A stretch of DNA of 64,000 nucleotides from Geodermatophilus bullaregiensis (GTDB taxonomy: Bacteria; Actinomycetota; Actinomycetes; Mycobacteriales; Geodermatophilaceae): NCBI RefSeq assembly GCF_016907675.1, contig NZ_JAFBCJ010000001.1, positions 5,084,001-5,148,000 on the forward strand, in the 5' to 3' direction. This document shows positions 31,180 through 39,267 of the stretch, piece by piece (the stretch's first letter is position 1; each line of letters starts with the position of its first letter). Position numbers and translations under genes: made by a program. Under the pieces are notes generated by a model. The model made no database searches. It saw only the letters and a program-made list of their open reading frames with translations, and was not told the DNA's origin.

Positions 31180-31482
31180 CTACGTCCGCTGCAGCACGAA
31201 GCGGATCAGCGGGCGCAGCTGCTCCGGCACGTCGGGGTCGCGGGCGTGCAGGTGGACCGACCTCCCGCCGATGGAGACCACGACGTCGTACTCGAAGGCG
31301 TCGGGCACCGACCGGGCCGGGGCAGGCGCGCGCCCGAGGGCCTCGAGGTCGAGTCCGCCGACCAGGTCCCGGAGCCGGCCGGCCTCCTCGGCCGGCAGCG
31401 ACCCGGTGTCCGCGGACCGGTGCGTGACCAGCCCGCCGAGACCGCCGGTGCGCTCGACGTCGACCTGCACCCGTTCCTCCAC
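31180..31482 (-). CDS. Emfourin-type inhibitor of M4 metalloprotease
   Basis: 100 residues from GTG 31482 with GAGGAGG upstream; a longer open frame runs back to 32322 but is a shadow. The pattern VQVDVERTGGLGGL, LPAEEAGRLRDLVGGLDLEAL, DAFEYDVVVSIGGR and PLIRFVLQ matches emfourins, small proteins that bind and inhibit protealysin-like M4 enzymes and are encoded beside them. Here it is tail-to-tail with its presumed target. The inhibitory role is family knowledge and the pairing is inferred. Confidence 0.8.
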   Translation of the reverse strand: MEERVQVDVERTGGLGGLVTHRSADTGSLPAEEAGRLRDLVGGLDLEALGRAPAPARSVPDAFEYDVVVSIGGRSVHLHARDPDVPEQLRPLIRFVLQRT

Positions 31483-31664
31483 GGCCGGACCGCCCTCCTC
31501 GACGCGCCGTCCCCGGCGGCTGGGTACCCGGGGACGCCGGTGCCGCACCGCCGGACCCCGGCCGGAGACCGGGGCGGCGCGGGCGGGGACGCGGCGACCC
31601 GGTTTGCCGGCCGGCCACGCCGGGAACCCGAGCGGGGTCGCGTCGGCGAACCCCCGGAGTGCCC

Positions 31665-31850
31665 GTGTCGGTCGTCCCGTCCTCCGCCGTGGGGCAGCAC
31701 ACCCGCACGCTGGACGTCCGTTCGTCGTGCTGGTCGTGTGGCGCGGCGGTCGTCCGGCGCGTGCAGCGTCGCCACCGGCACCACCGGCACCTGGCGTGGT
31801 CCTGCCCCGACTGCGAGACCTCCTGGTCGGGGCCCGCCGAGCGACCCTGA
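31665..31850 (+). CDS. Small zinc-ribbon protein
   Basis: About 61 residues. CWSCG and CPDCE form two CxxC pairs around a basic stretch (RRVQRRHRHHRHL), which looks like a zinc ribbon. GTG 31665 is preferred over 31659 because GGAG lies at the right distance. No known family. It is followed head-to-tail by another Cys-pair protein on the opposite strand. Confidence 0.5.
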   Translation: MSVVPSSAVGQHTRTLDVRSSCWSCGAAVVRRVQRRHRHHRHLAWSCPDCETSWSGPAERP

Positions 31851-31892
31851 CGCCGCACCGGGCCCCGGGCCGTGCGGGGGCCGGCGGTCCGG

Positions 31893-32150
31893 TCACCAGC
31901 GCAGGGGCTCGACCCGCCGGGAGTGTGCGGTGCGGCAGGCCCGGCAGTTGCCCCACGCGACGAGGGCCAGCGGTGTGGTGGGGGCGCCGCACTCCGGGCA
32001 GTCGACCGGCTCGGCCGACCGGGTGCGGGCCTCGGTGATCTCGCGGGACCGTTCCTCGTGGATGGTCTCGTCGCCCCGGCAGGGGCACCCGAGATGGGCT
32101 TCGGCGCAGCGTCCACGGTGTGTGGTGATGGGGCCTCCTCGGTCCGACAC
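31893..32150 (-). CDS. Small Cys-rich zinc-ribbon-like protein (85 aa)
   Basis: CPECG and CRAC near the C-terminus form a treble-clef or zinc-ribbon pair, and an additional GCPCRGD lies in the N-terminal half. The start GTG at 32150 is weakly supported. Function unknown. It is convergent with the other small zinc-ribbon gene. Confidence 0.5.
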   Translation of the reverse strand: MSDRGGPITTHRGRCAEAHLGCPCRGDETIHEERSREITEARTRSAEPVDCPECGAPTTPLALVAWGNCRACRTAHSRRVEPLRW

Positions 32151-32290
32151 CGACGCTACCGTCCCCCGGCCCCGCCGACGCCCAGGTCAGGCGAGTATCT
32201 GCCCCCCGGCGGCCGCGGCGGCCGAGCCGGAGGACGCCTGCCGGGCTCCGCGGGCCGTCCGCAGCGCGGCGGTGCCCCGCCCGCCGCGGG

Positions 32291-32322
32291 TTGACGTCGT
32301 GGTGACGCCCCGTCCGCACCAT
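32291..32322 (+). promoter_or_regulatory. SARP-type 11-bp repeat and -10-like hexamer upstream of the SDR remnant
   Basis: TTGAC at 32291 and GTGAC at 32302, each followed by G, are 11 bp apart. CACCAT (32317-32322) follows after 10 bases. The downstream gene is truncated, so this may be an orphan site left after a deletion. Confidence 0.5.
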
Positions 32323-32372
32323 GGCGGCGACCGCACGGGCCGCGACGGGCCCGCGGCCGGTGCCGGTGGGGG

Positions 32373-32831
32373 CGGGGGAGCGGCGCGGTGCTCACCGTCT
32401 GCTCGGTGTCCGGCGTCGTGCCGATGCCGCGGATGGCGACGTACGCGGCCTCGAAGGCCGCGCTGCTGTCGTTCACCGAGGCCCTGCACGCCGAGTGCCG
32501 CCCGCACGGGGTCGCGGTCACCGCGCTGTGCCCGGGGACCGTCCCGACCGAGTTCATGGACCTCGCCGGCCTCGGCGCGGCGATCGACCAGGTGCCCGCG
32601 TGGGCACTGGACGACGCGCGCCGCGTCGCGGAGCGCGGGCTGGACGCGCTGGCGCGCAATCGGCGCGTCGTCGTCCCGTCGGCCCCCTACCGGGCCTCTG
32701 CGCTCCCGCTGCGGCTGCTGCCGCACGGGGTGCTCTTCGGCCTGCTGCGGCGCGGCTCGCCGTTCCCGGACCGCTGGCAGGAGGCACCCGGCGCCGCCCG
32801 CGAGCCGGCACCGCTGTCGCCGACGACCTGA
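32373..32831 (+). pseudogene. SDR-family oxidoreductase, 5'-truncated remnant
   Basis: From about 32373 the frame reads RGSGAVLTVCSVSG and then ATYAASKAALLSF, the Ser and YxxxK catalytic residues of a short-chain dehydrogenase, followed by a normal C-terminal half (PHGVAVTALCPGTVPTEF). The N-terminal Rossmann half with TGxxxGIG is missing and upstream sequence is unrelated, so the remaining ~150 residues cannot bind NAD(P). A GTG at 32388 could start a shortened product, but it has no clear function. Confidence 0.75.
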
Positions 32832-32891
32832 GCAGGGCTGTGCGGGGGAGCGCGCCCTGGGTTCCCTCCCGACGCCGGTGGGGCGGCGCGG

Positions 32892-33398
32892 TCAGGCCAG
32901 GATGCGGCGCCCGTTGGCGTCAGCGGCCTCCGCGGCGAGCAGGATCCGGCGGGCCGGGCGGTAGCGCCCCTCCCGGAGGGAGCGGGCCTTCTCCGGGTCC
33001 GTCCGGGCCAGTTCGGTACTGGCGGCGAGGTCGTGCCTGTTCTCGGCCAGCTCCACGAGGCGGCCGAGCGGGTGGGCGGCGGCGCGGCGGATCGAGCCGG
33101 AGATGTAGAGCTCGCCGGGGCGCCGGGTGACCGCGTCGATCGCCTCGACGACGACCTCCGGGACGCCGAGGGCGCGCAGCCGGTCCAGGTCGTGACGGCG
33201 GGCCGGGTCCGGGTGGTCCCTGGTGTCCTCGACGATGTCGTGCAGGACGCCCGCCATCTCCGCGTGCGCGCCGTAGGGGCGCAAGGCCTCGGCGATCGGC
33301 CGCAGGTGCGCGAGGTAGTAGTCGCGTCCCTGCGCGTCCACCTGACCCTCGTGCGCCTGCAGCGCGAGCAGGTGCGCGTCGGGAACGGTGAAACCCAC
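32892..33398 (-). CDS. HD-domain phosphohydrolase-like protein
   Basis: 168 residues from GTG 33398. GRDYYLAHLRPIAEAL and AEMAGVLHDIVEDT carry the H...HD metal-binding pattern of RelA/SpoT-type HD hydrolases, while no synthetase domain is present. It may hydrolyse a nucleotide such as (p)ppGpp, but small HD proteins have varied substrates. TAGCCT (33411-33406) stands 7 bases before the GTG, so the mRNA is probably leaderless. It begins downstream of the sdhB end on the same strand. Confidence 0.8.
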   Translation of the reverse strand: MGFTVPDAHLLALQAHEGQVDAQGRDYYLAHLRPIAEALRPYGAHAEMAGVLHDIVEDTRDHPDPARRHDLDRLRALGVPEVVVEAIDAVTRRPGELYISGSIRRAAAHPLGRLVELAENRHDLAASTELARTDPEKARSLREGRYRPARRILLAAEAADANGRRILA

Positions 33399-33472
33399 GG
33401 ACCCGAGGCTAGGCGCCCCGCCCGGGTCCCGGTGGGGCCACACCGGTCGGCTCGAGCGGGAGGTGGTCGCGG

Positions 33473-34228
33473 TCACTGCCGCGGGCGTCGCCCGATCTTC
33501 GACCCGAGCCAGGTGAGCGGGTCGTACCGGCGGTCCACCACCCGCTCCTTGAGCGGGATGATGCCGTTGTCGGTGAGGTGGATGCCCTCGGGGCAGACCT
33601 CGGTGCAGCACTTGGTGATGTTGCAGTAGCCGAGCCCGAACTCGTCCTGCGCCGCGCCCCGCCGGTCGCGGACGTCGAGGGGGTGCATGTCCAGCTCGGC
33701 CAGCCGGATCAGGAAACGGGGTCCGGCGAAGACCGCCTTGTTCTCCTCGTGGTCGCGGATGACGTGGCAGGTGTCCTGGCAGAGGTAGCACTCGATGCAC
33801 TTGCGGAACTCCTGCGACCGCTCGACGTCGACCTGCTGCACCCGGTGGTTGCCGTCCTCGTCGCGCGGTCGCGGCGTGAAGGCCGGGATCTGCGCGGCCT
33901 TCGTGTAGTTGAACGACACGTCGGTCACCAGGTCGCGGATGACGGGGAACGTCCGCATCGGCGTGACCGTCACCGTCTCGTCCTCGCCGAACGTGCTCAT
34001 CCGCGTCATGCACATCAGCCGCGGCCGCCCGTTGACCTCCGCGCTGCAGGACCCGCACTTGCCGGCCTTGCAGTTCCACCGGACGGCGAGGTCCCCGACC
34101 TGGGTGGCCTGCAGCCGGTGGATGACGTCGAGCACCACCTCGCCCTCGTTGACCGCCACGGTGAAGGTCTGCAGGTCGCCGCCGCCGGCGTCCCCGCGCC
34201 AGACCCGGAACGTCGCGTCGTATGTCAC
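33473..34228 (-). CDS. sdhB: Succinate dehydrogenase/fumarate reductase iron-sulfur subunit
   Basis: 251 residues from a GTG overlapping the sdhA stop (GTGA). CKAGKCGSCSAEV with a later Cys in RLMC binds the [2Fe-2S] cluster; CIECYLCQDTC and CNITKCCTEVCPEG bind the [4Fe-4S] and [3Fe-4S] clusters. It passes electrons from the flavin of SdhA to the membrane quinone site. The upstream frame to 34426 is a shadow inside sdhA. Confidence 0.95.
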   Translation of the reverse strand: MTYDATFRVWRGDAGGGDLQTFTVAVNEGEVVLDVIHRLQATQVGDLAVRWNCKAGKCGSCSAEVNGRPRLMCMTRMSTFGEDETVTVTPMRTFPVIRDLVTDVSFNYTKAAQIPAFTPRPRDEDGNHRVQQVDVERSQEFRKCIECYLCQDTCHVIRDHEENKAVFAGPRFLIRLAELDMHPLDVRDRRGAAQDEFGLGYCNITKCCTEVCPEGIHLTDNGIIPLKERVVDRRYDPLTWLGSKIGRRPRQ

Positions 34229-36024
34229 GCCGGGACCTCCTCGAAGATCTCGGCGAGCTCGTGGGGCATCTGCGGGAGGGGTTGCCGGGTCAGCGCCACG
34301 GAGCCGTCGGGGGCGCGTGAGCACACGAGGTTCGTCCTGGCCCACTCGGCGTCGGTGGCCGGGAAGTCGTCGCGGGTGTGCCCACCCCGGCTCTCCTCGC
34401 GCTCGAGGGCGGCCTTCGCGATGCACTCGCTGACCAGCAGCATGTGCGGCAGGTCCAGCGCCAGGTGCCAGCCGGGGTTGTACTGCCGGTGGCCCTCGAC
34501 CGACAGGTCCGCCACCCGCTGCCTGAGCGCGGCGATCCGCTCCAGGGCCTGCTGCACCTCCGGCGCGGTGCGGATGATGCCGACGAGGTCGTGCATCGTC
34601 TGCTGCAGGTCGTGCTGCACGGTGTAGGGGTTCTCGCCGCCCTCCCGCTCGAACGGCGCCAGCGCGGCCCGTCCGGCGTCGGCCAGCGCGTCGTCGTCCA
34701 GGGCGATCCGGCCCGTGCGCTGCAGCGCGTGCTCCGCGGCGGCCAGCCCGGCCCGCCGTCCGAACACCAGCAGGTCCGACAGGGAGTTGCCGCCCAGCCG
34801 GTTGGACCCGTGCATCCCGCCGGCGACCTCACCCGCGGCGAACAGGCCCGGGACGCGGGCCGCCTGGGTGTCGGGGTCGACCTCCACCCCGCCCATCACG
34901 TAGTGGCAGGTGGGCCCGACCTCCATCGCCTCGGCGGTGATGTCGACCTCGGCGAGCTCCCGGAACTGGTGGTACATCGACGGCAGCCGCTTGCGGATGT
35001 ACTCCGCCGACCGGCGCGAGGCGATGTCGAGGAAGACGCCACCGTGCGGGGTGCCGCGCCCGGCCTTCACCTCGCTGTTGATCGCGCGGGCGACCTCGTC
35101 GCGGGGCAGCAGCTCGGGCGGGCGCCGGTTGTTCCGCTTGTCGTCGTACCAGCGGTCGGCCTCCTCCTCGGTCTCCGCGGTCTCCTTGCGGAAGAAGTCG
35201 GGGATGTAGTCGAACATGAACCGGTTGCCCGCGGAGTTCCTCAGCACGCCGCCGTCGCCGCGCACGCTCTCCGTCACGAGGATCCCGCGCACCGACGGCG
35301 GCCACACCATCCCGGTCGGGTGGAACTGCACGAACTCCATGTTCACGAGCGTGGCGCCGGCCTGCAGCGCGAGGGAGTGCCCGTCGCCGGTGTACTCCCA
35401 GGAGTTCGAGGTGACCTTGTAGGACTTGCCGATGCCGCCGGTCGCCAGCACGACCGACGGCGCCTGCCAGGCCACGAACCGGCCGGACTCGCGCCAGTAC
35501 CCGAACGCCCCGGTGATGCCGTCGGCATCCGTGAGCAGCCGGGTCACCGTGCACTCCATGTACACGTCGATGCCGAGGGCCACGGTGCGCTGCTGCAGCG
35601 TGCGGATCAGCTCGAGGCCGGTGCGGTCGCCGACGTGGGCCAGGCGGGCGTAGCGGTGCCCGCCGAAGTCGCGCTGGCTGATCAGGCCGTCCGGCGTGCG
35701 GTCGAACAGCGCGCCCCAGTCCTCCAGCTCGCGGACCCGGTCCGGCGCCTCCTGGGCGTGCAGCTGCGCCATCCGCCAGTGGTTGAGCATCTTCCCGCCG
35801 CGCATGGTGTCGCGGAAGTGCACCCGCCAGTTGTCCTCGGGATAGAGGTTGGCCATCGCCGCCGCGATGCCGCCCTCCGCCATGACCGTGTGCGCCTTGC
35901 CGAGCAGCGACTTGCACACCACGGCCGTGCGCGCCCCCGACTCGGAGGCCTCGATCGCGGCCCGCAGCCCCGCACCGCCCGCGCCGACGACGACGACGTC
36001 GTACTCGTGCCTCTCGAGATCCAT
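34225..36024 (-). CDS. sdhA: Succinate dehydrogenase/fumarate reductase flavoprotein subunit
   Basis: 599 residues. VVVVGAGGAGLRAAIEA is the FAD Rossmann motif and KAHTVMAEGGIAAA holds the His that carries covalent FAD. HPTGMVWPPSV and GSNRLGGNSLSDL are catalytic and FAD-domain blocks of the family. It oxidises succinate to fumarate on the cytoplasmic side of the membrane. Its ATG overlaps the sdhC stop by one base (TGATG) and its stop overlaps the sdhB start, so the three are tightly coupled. Confidence 0.96.
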   Translation of the reverse strand: MDLERHEYDVVVVGAGGAGLRAAIEASESGARTAVVCKSLLGKAHTVMAEGGIAAAMANLYPEDNWRVHFRDTMRGGKMLNHWRMAQLHAQEAPDRVRELEDWGALFDRTPDGLISQRDFGGHRYARLAHVGDRTGLELIRTLQQRTVALGIDVYMECTVTRLLTDADGITGAFGYWRESGRFVAWQAPSVVLATGGIGKSYKVTSNSWEYTGDGHSLALQAGATLVNMEFVQFHPTGMVWPPSVRGILVTESVRGDGGVLRNSAGNRFMFDYIPDFFRKETAETEEEADRWYDDKRNNRRPPELLPRDEVARAINSEVKAGRGTPHGGVFLDIASRRSAEYIRKRLPSMYHQFRELAEVDITAEAMEVGPTCHYVMGGVEVDPDTQAARVPGLFAAGEVAGGMHGSNRLGGNSLSDLLVFGRRAGLAAAEHALQRTGRIALDDDALADAGRAALAPFEREGGENPYTVQHDLQQTMHDLVGIIRTAPEVQQALERIAALRQRVADLSVEGHRQYNPGWHLALDLPHMLLVSECIAKAALEREESRGGHTRDDFPATDAEWARTNLVCSRAPDGSVALTRQPLPQMPHELAEIFEEVPA

Positions 36025-36854
36025 CAGAAGAACCTCAGATCGGAGATCGTGTCGGTGGCGAGCAGCAGCACGTACAGGTCGGCGAACGCGACGCCGAAGA
36101 GCGACACCCACGCGTACCGCACGTGGGAGGCGTTCAGCCGCGACGCGAGCGTCCAGACCCGGTAGCGCAGCGGGTGGCGGGAGAAGGAGTTGAGCCGACC
36201 GCCGACGATGTGCCGGCAGGAGTGGCACGACAGCGAGTACAGCCACAGCAGGGCCGCGTTGGCCAGGAGCACCAGCGTGCCCAGACCCATGTGACCCCAG
36301 GCGCCGGTCTCGTCGCGGAAGGCGAGGACGGCGTCGTAGGTGAGGACGACGTTGAAGAGCAGGCCCAGGTAGAAGAAGTAGCGGTGCAGGTTCTGCCCGA
36401 GCAGGGGCAGCCGCGTCTCACCGGTGTACCGCCGGTGCGGCTCGGCGACCGCGCACGCCGGCGGCGACAGCCAGAACGAGCGGTAGTAGGCCTTGCGGTA
36501 GTAGTAGCAGGTCAGCCGGAAGCCCAGCGGCACGACGAGGATGTAGATCGCCGGGGAGATGAAGGCCGGCCCGGTGAACAGCTCGGGGAAGGTGTCGCCC
36601 TCGCAGGCCGTGGTGATGCACGGCGAGTAGAACGGCGAGATGTAGGGCTCGGCGAAGTAGTGCGCGTTCTGGAAGGCGCGGAACGACGAGTAGGCGATGA
36701 ACGCCACCAGCGCCAGCACGGTGAGCAGTGGCTGGACCCACCAGCGGTCGGTGCGCAGCGTCCGCGCGCCGATGGCCGCACGGCCCGAGGTGTCCGTGCC
36801 GGTCCTGCGTCCGGGGGTGGCCGCCCCGGCTCCGCGTGGCGCGGTGGTGGTCAC
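36024..36854 (-). CDS. sdhC: Succinate dehydrogenase cytochrome b/membrane subunit
   Basis: 276 residues from GTG 36854, which overlaps the stop of the small upstream gene (GTGA). Five hydrophobic segments are visible, e.g. VQPLLTVLALVAFIAYSSF, AIYILVVPLGF, FFYLGLLFNVVLTY and LGTLVLLANAALLWLY. His residues near the helices (QNLHRYFF, CHSCRHIVG) are candidate haem ligands. It is the only membrane subunit, as in single-anchor SdhCAB complexes. An Ala/Gly/Thr-rich N-terminal tail of ~40 residues precedes the first helix. Confidence 0.9.
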   Translation of the reverse strand: MTTTAPRGAGAATPGRRTGTDTSGRAAIGARTLRTDRWWVQPLLTVLALVAFIAYSSFRAFQNAHYFAEPYISPFYSPCITTACEGDTFPELFTGPAFISPAIYILVVPLGFRLTCYYYRKAYYRSFWLSPPACAVAEPHRRYTGETRLPLLGQNLHRYFFYLGLLFNVVLTYDAVLAFRDETGAWGHMGLGTLVLLANAALLWLYSLSCHSCRHIVGGRLNSFSRHPLRYRVWTLASRLNASHVRYAWVSLFGVAFADLYVLLLATDTISDLRFF

Positions 36855-37102
36855 CGCCGCGTGCGGCCGGACCCGCCGATGCCCTCGTCGTCGCCGTCGC
36901 CGTAGACGACCGCGAACGGCTCGTGCGTCGCGCGGGCGTGCGCGCCGCACAGGAGGTTGAGGTCGTCGCGCAGCCGGGCGACGTCCACTCTCAGCCTGCG
37001 CGAGTCCACCGTGTCACCGAAGTGTCTCGCCAACGGTGCGCACGCCTTCTCCAGGGCGTCGACCGCTCCGCGAGCCGCCGCCACGTCCTGTTCCAGGGAC
37101 AT
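36851..37102 (-). CDS. Small helical protein translationally coupled to sdhC (83 aa)
   Basis: ATG with a perfect GGAGG 5 bases upstream. Residues 1-60 are amphipathic and charged (LEQDVAAARGAVDALEKA, RRLRVDVARLRDDLNLL), suggesting a helical hairpin or short coiled coil, followed by an acidic Gly-rich tail. No family recognised. Its TGA overlaps the sdhC start, so it is the first gene of the sdh operon and may help assembly or regulation. That role is inference from position. Confidence 0.7.
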   Translation of the reverse strand: MSLEQDVAAARGAVDALEKACAPLARHFGDTVDSRRLRVDVARLRDDLNLLCGAHARATHEPFAVVYGDGDDEGIGGSGRTRR

Positions 37103-37320
37103 CGCCGCCTCCAGACCCCTGCTGGCGCTGCCGGGATGGGGCAGTCGACCACGGACCCGTCGCGGAGGAAAGGGGCTCCGCTCCGCCGTCTGCGGCTGCT
37201 CGACGGGGGCGTGATCAGCCGGGCCGTCCGGCCGTGGACGTGTCGCGGGCGTCGGGGCCGGGCATGTCCGGCTCGCCCCGATCACTGCCCGGCGTCGCCG
37301 GGGGACACGGAGGACGAGCC

Positions 37321-37542
37321 ATGCAGTCCGACCCACGTCCGGGAGAGGACGACGTCGAGCGCGACGACGCACAGGCGCTGTCGCGGGCCACCGGTGGCGG
37401 AGCCGGCGCGGGCCCTGACGCGGACGGCACGACCGGTACGGGCGAGGCGGAGACCTTCGTCGGCCGCGTGGCCGGCCAGGACGTCGGCTACGCGGAGGAG
37501 ACTGGCGCGGAGCGGCGGGCGGCCGCCCAGCAGGAGGACTGA
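37321..37542 (+). CDS. Small acidic hypothetical protein (73 aa)
   Basis: ATG with GGAGG 8 bases upstream. The product is rich in Asp, Glu, Gly and Ala with no hydrophobic core (MQSDPRPGEDDVERDD; ETFVGRVAGQDVGY), so it is probably intrinsically disordered. No family recognised. Confidence 0.55.
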   Translation: MQSDPRPGEDDVERDDAQALSRATGGGAGAGPDADGTTGTGEAETFVGRVAGQDVGYAEETGAERRAAAQQED

Positions 37543-37772
37543 CCGCGGGGACCGGGGCGAGGTCGTGTCGCCCACCGAGGGGCCCGCGCACGCCTGACCT
37601 CGTGGTGGGTCGGACCCTCCTGGTCGACCGCTGCTGCCCGCCTGTGCACCGTGCGTACCAGCGGCCGGGCCCCGGGGCTCCGGGTCGGTGGAGCACCGAT
37701 CCACCCGCCGAAGCGGTCGCGCCGGCGGTCCCCGTGGTCGTCCGCGGCCCTCGCACCTCCCGAGGAGCCGTC

Positions 37773-38182
37773 ATGCGCCCGCCCCGCACCCCGCCGGCGG
37801 CACGGGCACTCGCCTCCGCGGAGGAGGTCGACGCCCGCCTGGGACACGACGACCTCGGCTCGCTGACGGACGCGACGCGCTCCCGCGGGTGCGCGACGGT
37901 CTCCGCCTGCTGGTGCCCGCGGTGGGCAACCAGGAGGAGGCCGTCTTCCACCTGACCCAGGTCGAGATCCTGGCCCGCTGCGCGCCCGTCGTCCCCGCAC
38001 CCGGTGGCGGAGGAGCCCCCGGTCCCGCAGCCGGCGGGGAGACGGGGTCCGGGGTCGCCGTCCTGCGGCGGTATCAGGAGGCAGCGGGTGGGGCTCCGTC
38101 CTGGCGAGGCCCGTCCGGGACCGCGTGGCCTCCCCGGGCGCGGCTGCCCGGGCACCTCCGGTCCCCTGACAGGAGGATCGCC
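37773..38182 (+). pseudogene. Small gene broken by a 5-bp tandem duplication
   Basis: ATG 37773 with GGAG upstream opens RALASAEEVDARLGHDDLGSL. At 37869-37878 the 5-mer GACGC is duplicated in tandem; removing one copy joins this frame to LPRVRDGLRLLVPAVGNQ and EAVFHLTQVEILARC, which look like continuous helical coding sequence. With both copies the first frame ends at 37955. The 3' end is unclear: the continuing frame has no stop before the next gene and turns Pro/Gly-rich after ~38000, so a second disruption is possible. No family recognised. Confidence 0.45.
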
Positions 38183-38724
38183 ATGACCTACGGCGCGCCG
38201 CCCCCTCCCTCGGGGTGGCCTCAGCCCCGCAGCCGGTCCAGGACCCGTCGACCCCCGGCGGGACGCCTCCGCACGGGAGCTTCTTCACCACCCTCCCCGG
38301 TGTCCTGACGGCCCTGGCCGGCCTCATCACGGCGGTCACCGGTGCCGTCGGCATCTACCTCAGCCAGGGCGACGGCTCCTCGACAGGAGGCAGTCCGCCC
38401 TCGGCCCTCCCGAGCACCACCGAAGGGGCCGGACCCGTGCCCGAGGGCTCCGGCCAGGCCGACCCCGACGACCTGCCGAACGGGTTCGAGGAGGACTCCA
38501 TGAACGAGGAGGCCTCCACCCTGATCGACGACTGCGAGGGTGGGGACGCCGGAGCCTGCACGGCCCTGCTCGACCTGCTCGCGGTGGAGTGCGCCGAGGG
38601 ATACGGGGCCAGCTGCGACGCCCTGTGGTACGTGTCCCCGCCGGGGTCGGCCTACGAGGACTACGGCGCCACGTGCGGCGGACGGTACGACTGGACGTAC
38701 GTCGGCGTCTGCAGCCAGCTGTGA
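38183..38724 (+). pseudogene. Membrane-anchored Cys-rich protein, apparent 1-base frameshift
   Basis: ATG 38183 has a perfect AGGAGG site and begins MTYGAPPPPSGWPQP, a typical proline-rich cytoplasmic start. At the C-run near 38225-38235 the frame must shift to continue as QPVQDPSTPGGTPP, then a membrane segment LPGVLTALAGLITAVTGAVG and a Cys-rich end (IDDCEGGDAGACTALLDLL, YGATCGGRYDW). One missing base explains the shift. If the break is a sequencing error, it is a single-pass membrane protein of about 180 residues with an extracytoplasmic disulfide-rich domain. Otherwise GTG 38215 could start a shorter product. Confidence 0.6.
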
Positions 38725-38999
38725 TGGCCGAGCCGTTGCAGGTGCGGGGGAGGTGGGAGCGTCGTCCCGCCTCCCCCCTCGGCCGGGCCGTCGACCGGCC
38801 CGTCTTCTGGTGGAGCGCCGGAGCCGTGTTCCTGGCGAACGCCAGCCTCTCGGCGGCCGAGGGCCGGTGGGTCCTGGCCGTCCTCCACGTCCTCACCTGC
38901 CTGTGGGCCGTGGTCGCCGGGGTGACCGCCCGGGTCCCGGCCGCGGGTCCGCCGACGCTGGACGGTGTTGCGGGGGGGACGACCGCTCCAGGACCGTGA
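38724..38999 (+). CDS. Small membrane protein (91 aa)
   Basis: The ATG overlaps the stop of the preceding gene (TGATG), implying coupling. Two hydrophobic segments (FWWSAGAVFLANASL; WVLAVLHVLTCLWAVVAGV) suggest two membrane helices with a short basic N-terminus inside. No family recognised; probably works with the Cys-rich membrane protein before it. Confidence 0.6.
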   Translation: MAEPLQVRGRWERRPASPLGRAVDRPVFWWSAGAVFLANASLSAAEGRWVLAVLHVLTCLWAVVAGVTARVPAAGPPTLDGVAGGTTAPGP

Positions 39000-39093
39000 C
39001 CCGCCGGCCGGTGCGGCACCGCGGGTCCCGACGCGCACGACGCCCTGGGAGGCCCCGGCGAGGGGCCTCCGACCACCACGGAGCAGGACGTCG

Positions 39094-39267
39094 TCAGGCG
39101 GTGCCGTCGGCCTCGGCGGAGACGACGGCCTCGTCGCGGCTGGGGAACGGCCCCGCGGTGCGGCCGTCGGCGCGGCACGTCCACCGGTAGCCCTCCGGGA
39201 CCTCCTCGATGAGGTAGCCGTCGGGGTCGGCCGGGCCGTGGCCCGGGAGTTCGCGTGGGTCGGTCAT
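39094..39267 (-). CDS. Small hypothetical protein overlapping the GDPD gene (57 aa)
   Basis: The ATG overlaps the stop of the phosphodiesterase gene (ATGA), indicating coupled translation. The sequence (PDGYLIEEVPEGYRWTCRAD, PFPSRDEAVVSAEAD) looks like a compact beta-alpha domain. No family recognised with confidence. Confidence 0.55.
   Translation of the reverse strand: MTDPRELPGHGPADPDGYLIEEVPEGYRWTCRADGRTAGPFPSRDEAVVSAEADGTA

Noticed and set aside
30981-32116. Long minus-strand ORFs across the M4 protease and zinc-ribbon region
   Set aside because: Only the 3' part of one of them (31180-31482) has family similarity and a ribosome site; the rest is a shadow.
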